This document shows positions 13,746 to 17,410 of a stretch of DNA of 17,410 nucleotides, piece after piece. Source of the stretch: Candidatus Methanoperedens sp. (GTDB lineage Archaea; Halobacteriota; Methanosarcinia; Methanosarcinales; Methanoperedenaceae); assembly GCA_026552835.1 (NCBI GenBank), contig JAPMTY010000022.1:1-17410 (forward strand), written 5' to 3'. Made by a program: the position numbers and the translations under genes. Each line of letters starts with the position of its first letter. Within the stretch, counting starts at the first letter, position 1. The notes below the pieces were generated by a model, which was not told the origin of the DNA, searched no databases, and saw nothing but the letters and a program-made list of their open reading frames with translations.

Positions 13746-15374
13746 ATGACGCTATTTATTGAAATCAAAAATCTTCGTGTTGGCTTTGATGGAGTCGATG
13801 TTCTTAAAGATATTAACTTTGAAATCAAAGAAGGCGAGATTGTCGGGATATTGGGTAAAAGCAGTGCAGGCAAATCTATTTTGATGCATGTATTAAGAGG
13901 AGTGGAAGCCTTTGAGGATATCTCGGGAAGTGTGATATATCATCTTGCAAGATGCAGCGGCTGCGGGTTTATCGACCTTCCGAGTAAAGTGGGAACCGCA
14001 TGTCCTAAATGCAATGCAAATTTTGAAGCGCTTGATGCTGATTTCATAACACTGCCAATCCACGACCCGTTAAGGCGGGACATAACAAGAAGAATTGCAA
14101 TCATGCTGCAAAGGACGTTTGCCTTGTATGGTGATGAAAGGGTTATCGTGAACGTTATGAACGCACTCCAGGAGATAGATGAAATGGGTCCTACTGCCAT
14201 TCACAGGGCTGCGGATTTGCTTGACCAGGTAAATCTCTCAAACAGGATGATGCATATCGCAAGAGAACTCTCAGGCGGTGAAAAACAGCGTGTCGTACTT
14301 GCAAGGCAGCTTGTAAAAAATCCCATCCTGCTGCTTGCGGATGAGCCAACGGGTACTCTTGATCCCAAAACAGCGGAAATCGTTCATGAAAGCATTTTGA
14401 ACGCAACAAAAAACTTCAAAATGTCACTTGTTATCACCTCGCACTGGCCAAAAGTAATCGAAGAGCTTTCGCATAAGGCCATATGGCTTGATGAAGGGAA
14501 AATAATAATGATAGGCGACCCTTCGGAAGTCTCGGCAGCGTTTATGAAAGAAGTCGGGAAGATAGGCGAGCAGGAAGAAGTAAAGATAGGGGAAACCATT
14601 ATCCGTGCCCGCAATCTGCAGATGACGTATTTCTCTCTTGACAGGGGCATAGTCAGGGCGGTCAATGATGTCAGTTTTGATATAAATGAAGGGGAAATAT
14701 TCGGAATAATCGGGGTCAGCGGAGCAGGAAAAACCACAACGTCAAAAATTATTTCAGGCTTATTGCGCCCCACATCCGGTTCGATTGATGTCAGGATTGG
14801 CGACGAGTGGATAGACCTGACACAGCTTGGTCCTGATAAGAAGGGACGCGCTACAAAATATATTGGTGTATTACACCAGGAATACAGCCTTTATCCGCAC
14901 AGGAATGTCATTAATAACCTGACCGAATCGATCGGGCTTGATTTGCCATTTGAACTTGGTGAAAGAAAAGCTATCAGGACTTTGATGACTGCAGGGTTTA
15001 CCGAGAAAAAAGCAAAAGAAGTTCTCAATAAAATGCCTGATGAACTGAGCGAAGGGGAAAGGCACAGGGTGGCAATGGCCCAGGTTCTTATCAAGGAGCC
15101 AAGGATACTTGTTTTTGACGAACCTACAGGAACAATGGACCCTGTTACGAAGATTGAAGTTTCAAAGTCGATACTCCAGGCCAGAAAAGAAATGGGAGAG
15201 ACATTTGTCATAGTATCGCATGATATGGATTTCGTTGCCGAGGTTTGCGACAGGGCTGCATTGATGCGTCTTGGTAAAATAGTGGATATCGGGGAAAGTG
15301 GTGCTGTTTTATCAAAACTTTCCAGTAAAGAGCGGGAGGAAGCTCTGGATGGAATAGTTAAAGAATTGAAATAG
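13746..15374 (+). CDS. atwA: Methyl-coenzyme M reductase system component A2 (AtwA)
   Basis: AtwA is the ATPase of the system that reduces nickel in F430 to activate methyl-coenzyme M reductase, in the cytoplasm. The 542-aa protein holds two ABC ATPase domains and no membrane segment. Domain one has Walker A GKSSAGKS (37-44), Q-loop Gln122, signature LSGGE (175-179), Walker B LLLADE (195-200) and His233. Inserted in it is a zinc-ribbon-like group, Cys70-x2-Cys73 and Cys86-x2-Cys89, typical of A2. Domain two has Walker A GVSGAGKT (323-330), Gln378, signature LSEGE (434-438), Walker B ILVFDE (454-459) and His492. All ATPase residues appear intact. It leads an operon with mmp3 and mmp6, a 71-bp gap before mmp3. 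Confidence 0.95.
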   Translation: MTLFIEIKNLRVGFDGVDVLKDINFEIKEGEIVGILGKSSAGKSILMHVLRGVEAFEDISGSVIYHLARCSGCGFIDLPSKVGTACPKCNANFEALDADFITLPIHDPLRRDITRRIAIMLQRTFALYGDERVIVNVMNALQEIDEMGPTAIHRAADLLDQVNLSNRMMHIARELSGGEKQRVVLARQLVKNPILLLADEPTGTLDPKTAEIVHESILNATKNFKMSLVITSHWPKVIEELSHKAIWLDEGKIIMIGDPSEVSAAFMKEVGKIGEQEEVKIGETIIRARNLQMTYFSLDRGIVRAVNDVSFDINEGEIFGIIGVSGAGKTTTSKIISGLLRPTSGSIDVRIGDEWIDLTQLGPDKKGRATKYIGVLHQEYSLYPHRNVINNLTESIGLDLPFELGERKAIRTLMTAGFTEKKAKEVLNKMPDELSEGERHRVAMAQVLIKEPRILVFDEPTGTMDPVTKIEVSKSILQARKEMGETFVIVSHDMDFVAEVCDRAALMRLGKIVDIGESGAVLSKLSSKEREEALDGIVKELK

Positions 15375-15434
15375 AATCCTGAAAGAACCACTAATGAAAG
15401 TAAATAATCACTCCAGGCCAATCGCAAATCTAAT

Positions 15435-15442
15435 AAGGAGGA
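15435..15442 (+). promoter_or_regulatory. Shine-Dalgarno of mmp3
   Basis: AAGGAGGA is the strongest ribosome binding site in the window, ending 3 nt before the GTG start at 15446. It overlaps an out-of-frame ATG at 15444, so the GTG reading depends on the protein match. Confidence 0.65.
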
Positions 15443-15445
15443 CAT

Positions 15446-16963
15446 GTGGTTTCAATTGAGATTAACGGGCAAAAATCGGATTTAAAAGAGAATGCAACCC
15501 TGAAAGATGCCATCGAACTATCAAAAGCATTCTATATTCCGGGCACAACTATCGGAATCCTGAAAACCGGCACACAAAAAGAACAGGCCACATCCGAGTA
15601 TAAAATCATTACCAGTAAAGGTGAGTTGAGGATAGAATTGTCCGGCGACCCCGGGTTATGGAATAAATTCAGTCAGGATTTCATGGACACGAATGCACAC
15701 TGGGAAACCGTAAATTCCATTGCGTTCGGACCTGTCGGAACGGATATAATCCCGCAAAGGATGGAACAAAAATATAACAGGTATGATGTGTTTTTGGGAA
15801 CAGGCGGGTATGATGCAAAAAATTCATACCTGATGCTTGCGAAAAATAAGCATATCTCCGATTATGGCAGCCCGAAAGACGCGGTTTTTGCAAAGGTCAT
15901 AAGCGGCAAAACTGTTATTTCCAATCTCAAACAGGGAGATACTATTCTTAAAATAGAACCCGTCATAAAATGGGAAACGCTCCTTGACAAGATTTCTACT
16001 TCTGACTTGAATCTCAAGCTTGAAGACGGGATGAAAATTTTCACTTATTTTAAAGTTGACCTGTCAAATGAATCCCCTGAAGGCGCAGAACATTTCCTCG
16101 CTCTCATAAGGAAAAAGGTCTTTGCCGTAGATACTTTTTCAAACTCGTTCATATCGGATGATGCATTAAAAGGTGAAGGATGCAATTATGAACACTGGGA
16201 TGCCCGTTCCGAAGGAGCCATAGCAGTGCGCACTGACGGCCTGGGAAACGGAAGGATATACATCTACAAAGAAGACAGGACATCAAGCGCGGTTCATAGC
16301 GTAATAGGACATGTTTCAGAGGGGATAGAACTTATCAAAATAGCAGATGCAGGAAGCAGGCTTGCAGTAATTTCAAACCCGGAACGGATAATGATTCTTG
16401 GCATGAACTTTAAGGATGCCGAAAAATTATTAAGCGGACGCGGATTGAAACTTGAAAAACACGGATACACAGGCGATGATGCTATAATTGTAGAACAGGA
16501 CCCGGATACCACAATTGAAATTATTGGGTCTGGCGGAGTCGCAGGTCTTGGCGTGAAATCCGATAAAATAATCAATGTCAGTTTTTATGATGATAAAGCC
16601 CCGATAACTCTTGACTTCTTCAGGCATTCACTGCGCCTGAAAGACAGGCCGTTGGGCCCACTGCCTGTGGTTTTTACATACGAGAATACTTACCTTTTCA
16701 AATCGGAGAAGGAAGCGGAAGCCTATAAGGAAATCAATCCCGAGAATGTTCCTAAAACCAGAGTCGCAGCAGGTGAAATCGGCGTGACCAACCAGGCTGC
16801 AAAACGCTACGGTATGATTGGCGTCAGGCTTACAGATGATGAAAAATACGGGCCCACGGGAGAAAAGTTCGAAAGTACGAATATAATCGGGAAAGTCATT
16901 GAGCCGGAACGATTGAAAGGACTTAAACCAGGCGATATAATTTACATAAGGGAGGTTTCATAA
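15446..16963 (+). CDS. mmp3: Methanogenesis marker protein 3 (UPF0288)
   Basis: This 505-aa soluble protein matches the methanogenesis marker 3 family along its length, found only in organisms with methyl-coenzyme M reductase. It begins with a ubiquitin-like segment (VSIEINGQKSDLKENATLKDAI). It then has a region typical of the family with ELSGDPGLW, FGPVGTD and GTGGYDAKNSYLM, a second related stretch with GEGCNYEHWDARSEGAIAVRT, and a C-terminal KEINPENVPKTRVAAGEIGVTN. Structural work that I recall places Mmp3 in the activation complex with A2, but I cannot verify that here. The start is GTG behind a strong ribosome site. Its TAA overlaps the mmp6 ATG by one base. Confidence 0.93.
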   Translation: MVSIEINGQKSDLKENATLKDAIELSKAFYIPGTTIGILKTGTQKEQATSEYKIITSKGELRIELSGDPGLWNKFSQDFMDTNAHWETVNSIAFGPVGTDIIPQRMEQKYNRYDVFLGTGGYDAKNSYLMLAKNKHISDYGSPKDAVFAKVISGKTVISNLKQGDTILKIEPVIKWETLLDKISTSDLNLKLEDGMKIFTYFKVDLSNESPEGAEHFLALIRKKVFAVDTFSNSFISDDALKGEGCNYEHWDARSEGAIAVRTDGLGNGRIYIYKEDRTSSAVHSVIGHVSEGIELIKIADAGSRLAVISNPERIMILGMNFKDAEKLLSGRGLKLEKHGYTGDDAIIVEQDPDTTIEIIGSGGVAGLGVKSDKIINVSFYDDKAPITLDFFRHSLRLKDRPLGPLPVVFTYENTYLFKSEKEAEAYKEINPENVPKTRVAAGEIGVTNQAAKRYGMIGVRLTDDEKYGPTGEKFESTNIIGKVIEPERLKGLKPGDIIYIREVS

Positions 16964-17382
16964 TGGATTCCATAACCAAAATGGTAGTAATCAATTCGTC
17001 AAAACTGCTGCCCAGCGATGTGGTTATAAAGCTTTACGAATCCAATGCCGATGTTCTGGTTAAGGAAACCTGTTTCGGGGTGATGGTAACCGGTGAACGC
17101 CAGGTAGTTGATTCTCTCCTTTCCGGCATTCGCAAAATGGACCCCTATGGCATTTTCATTAAGGAGCGGGGCTTTGCGCCAGGCGAGCCATACCGCTGCA
17201 GGGCAACAAGACGCGGCGGGGCAAGACCGGGATTCCATAATCTTGAGAGCGAGGACAAATTGTTACCGCATATCGCTTCGGCGCTCCGGGCGCTTGATAA
17301 AGGTGAAATCCCTATTCTAAAACAAAAAAAGAAAAAACTCGATATAGAGAAACTTAAAAATATTATAAAGGAACAGAGGTAA
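16963..17382 (+). CDS. mmp6: Methanogenesis marker protein 6
   Basis: This 139-aa protein matches methanogenesis marker 6: TKMVVINSSKLLPSDVVIKLYESN, KETCFGVMVTGERQVV, then the characteristic basic stretch GFAPGEPYRCRATRRGGARPGF (about 72-93) and a Lys-rich C-terminus (KQKKKKLDIEKLKNIIKEQR). The molecular role is not known. Its distribution and place next to atwA and mmp3 tie it to methyl-coenzyme M reductase maturation or activity. The ATG shares a base with the mmp3 stop (TAATG), which implies coupled translation. Confidence 0.93.
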   Translation: MDSITKMVVINSSKLLPSDVVIKLYESNADVLVKETCFGVMVTGERQVVDSLLSGIRKMDPYGIFIKERGFAPGEPYRCRATRRGGARPGFHNLESEDKLLPHIASALRALDKGEIPILKQKKKKLDIEKLKNIIKEQR

Positions 17383-17386
17383 TGCA

Positions 17387-17410
17387 ATGAAGGTTTTTAT
17401 TTATCCCACA
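17387..17410 (+). CDS. mmp5: Probable methanogenesis marker protein 5, 5' end only
   Basis: The ATG at 17387 opens a frame reading MKVFIYPT to the window edge. GAGGT at 17376-17380 lies 6 nt upstream, and mmp6 ends 4 bp before the ATG. Mmp5 proteins begin in this way and follow mmp6 in Methanosarcinales, so the identification is by context and eight residues only. Confidence 0.55.

Noticed and set aside
14891..15445. 184-aa reading frame on the minus strand under atwA
   Set aside because: It lies entirely against the conserved second ABC domain, has the Ser- and Leu-rich composition of an antisense shadow, and has no family pattern.
15394..15459. 21-codon frame between atwA and mmp3 that runs over the mmp3 start
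   Set aside because: It has no ribosome site and no similarity I recognise; the strong AAGGAGGA inside it clearly serves mmp3.
1..17410. CRISPR arrays, insertion sequences, rRNA or prophage genes
   Set aside because: I saw no regularly spaced repeats, transposase motifs, terminal inverted repeats or rRNA core sequences on either strand.

Overview
The window looks like chromosomal DNA of a methanogenic or methane-oxidising archaeon. The strongest evidence is its right end, where AtwA (component A2 of the methyl-coenzyme M reductase system), methanogenesis marker proteins 3 and 6, and the first codons of a probable marker 5 lie in one operon. Also archaeal are a tRNA-Met with a bulge-helix-bulge intron, TATA boxes about 25-30 bp before the expected transcription starts, several apparently leaderless genes, and a PRPP synthetase and RNase HII of archaeal type. 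A Methanosarcina-type S-layer-like domain, an exonuclease VII gene pair and moderate GC content suggest the Methanosarcinales, including the ANME-2/Methanoperedens side. That lineage is inference, not shown.

Layout. 1-1418 (minus strand): the intron-bearing tRNA-Met, cut by the window edge, and aroA of the shikimate pathway. 1584-2100 (minus): a RelE-family toxin with its antitoxin. 2263-2937 (plus): a membrane-anchored surface protein with a BACON-like and an S-layer-like domain. 3040-3112: tRNA-Asp. 3177-6901 (plus): hemL-hemC-cobA-hemD, which carry glutamate-1-semialdehyde through to uroporphyrinogen III and precorrin-2, the precursors of sirohaem, corrinoids, F430 and alternative-pathway haem. 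6963-8926 (plus): a small HicB-like protein overlapping a YgiQ-type radical SAM protein. 8937-10892 (minus): a DUF151 nuclease-family protein, then xseA and xseB. 10985-11227 (plus): a two-helix membrane protein. 11273-13478 (minus): prs, an isochorismatase-family hydrolase and rnhB. 13746-17410 (plus): atwA, mmp3, mmp6 and the start of mmp5.

Two blocks are linked in function. The haem/corrinoid block makes precorrin-2, from which the nickel tetrapyrrole F430 is built. The right-hand block is tied to activating the enzyme that uses F430, methyl-coenzyme M reductase. The rest is housekeeping (aroA, prs, rnhB, tRNAs), DNA repair (exonuclease VII) and small accessory genes (RelE pair, HicB-like protein, surface protein).

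No gene-free stretch exceeds 300 bases. The longest is 13479-13745, which holds the prs and atwA promoters and an AT-rich inverted-repeat patch. I found no insertion sequence, CRISPR array, rRNA or origin. I found no clearly undescribed system. The most interesting parts are the methyl-coenzyme M reductase activation operon, the HicB-YgiQ overlap and the BACON/S-layer surface protein.
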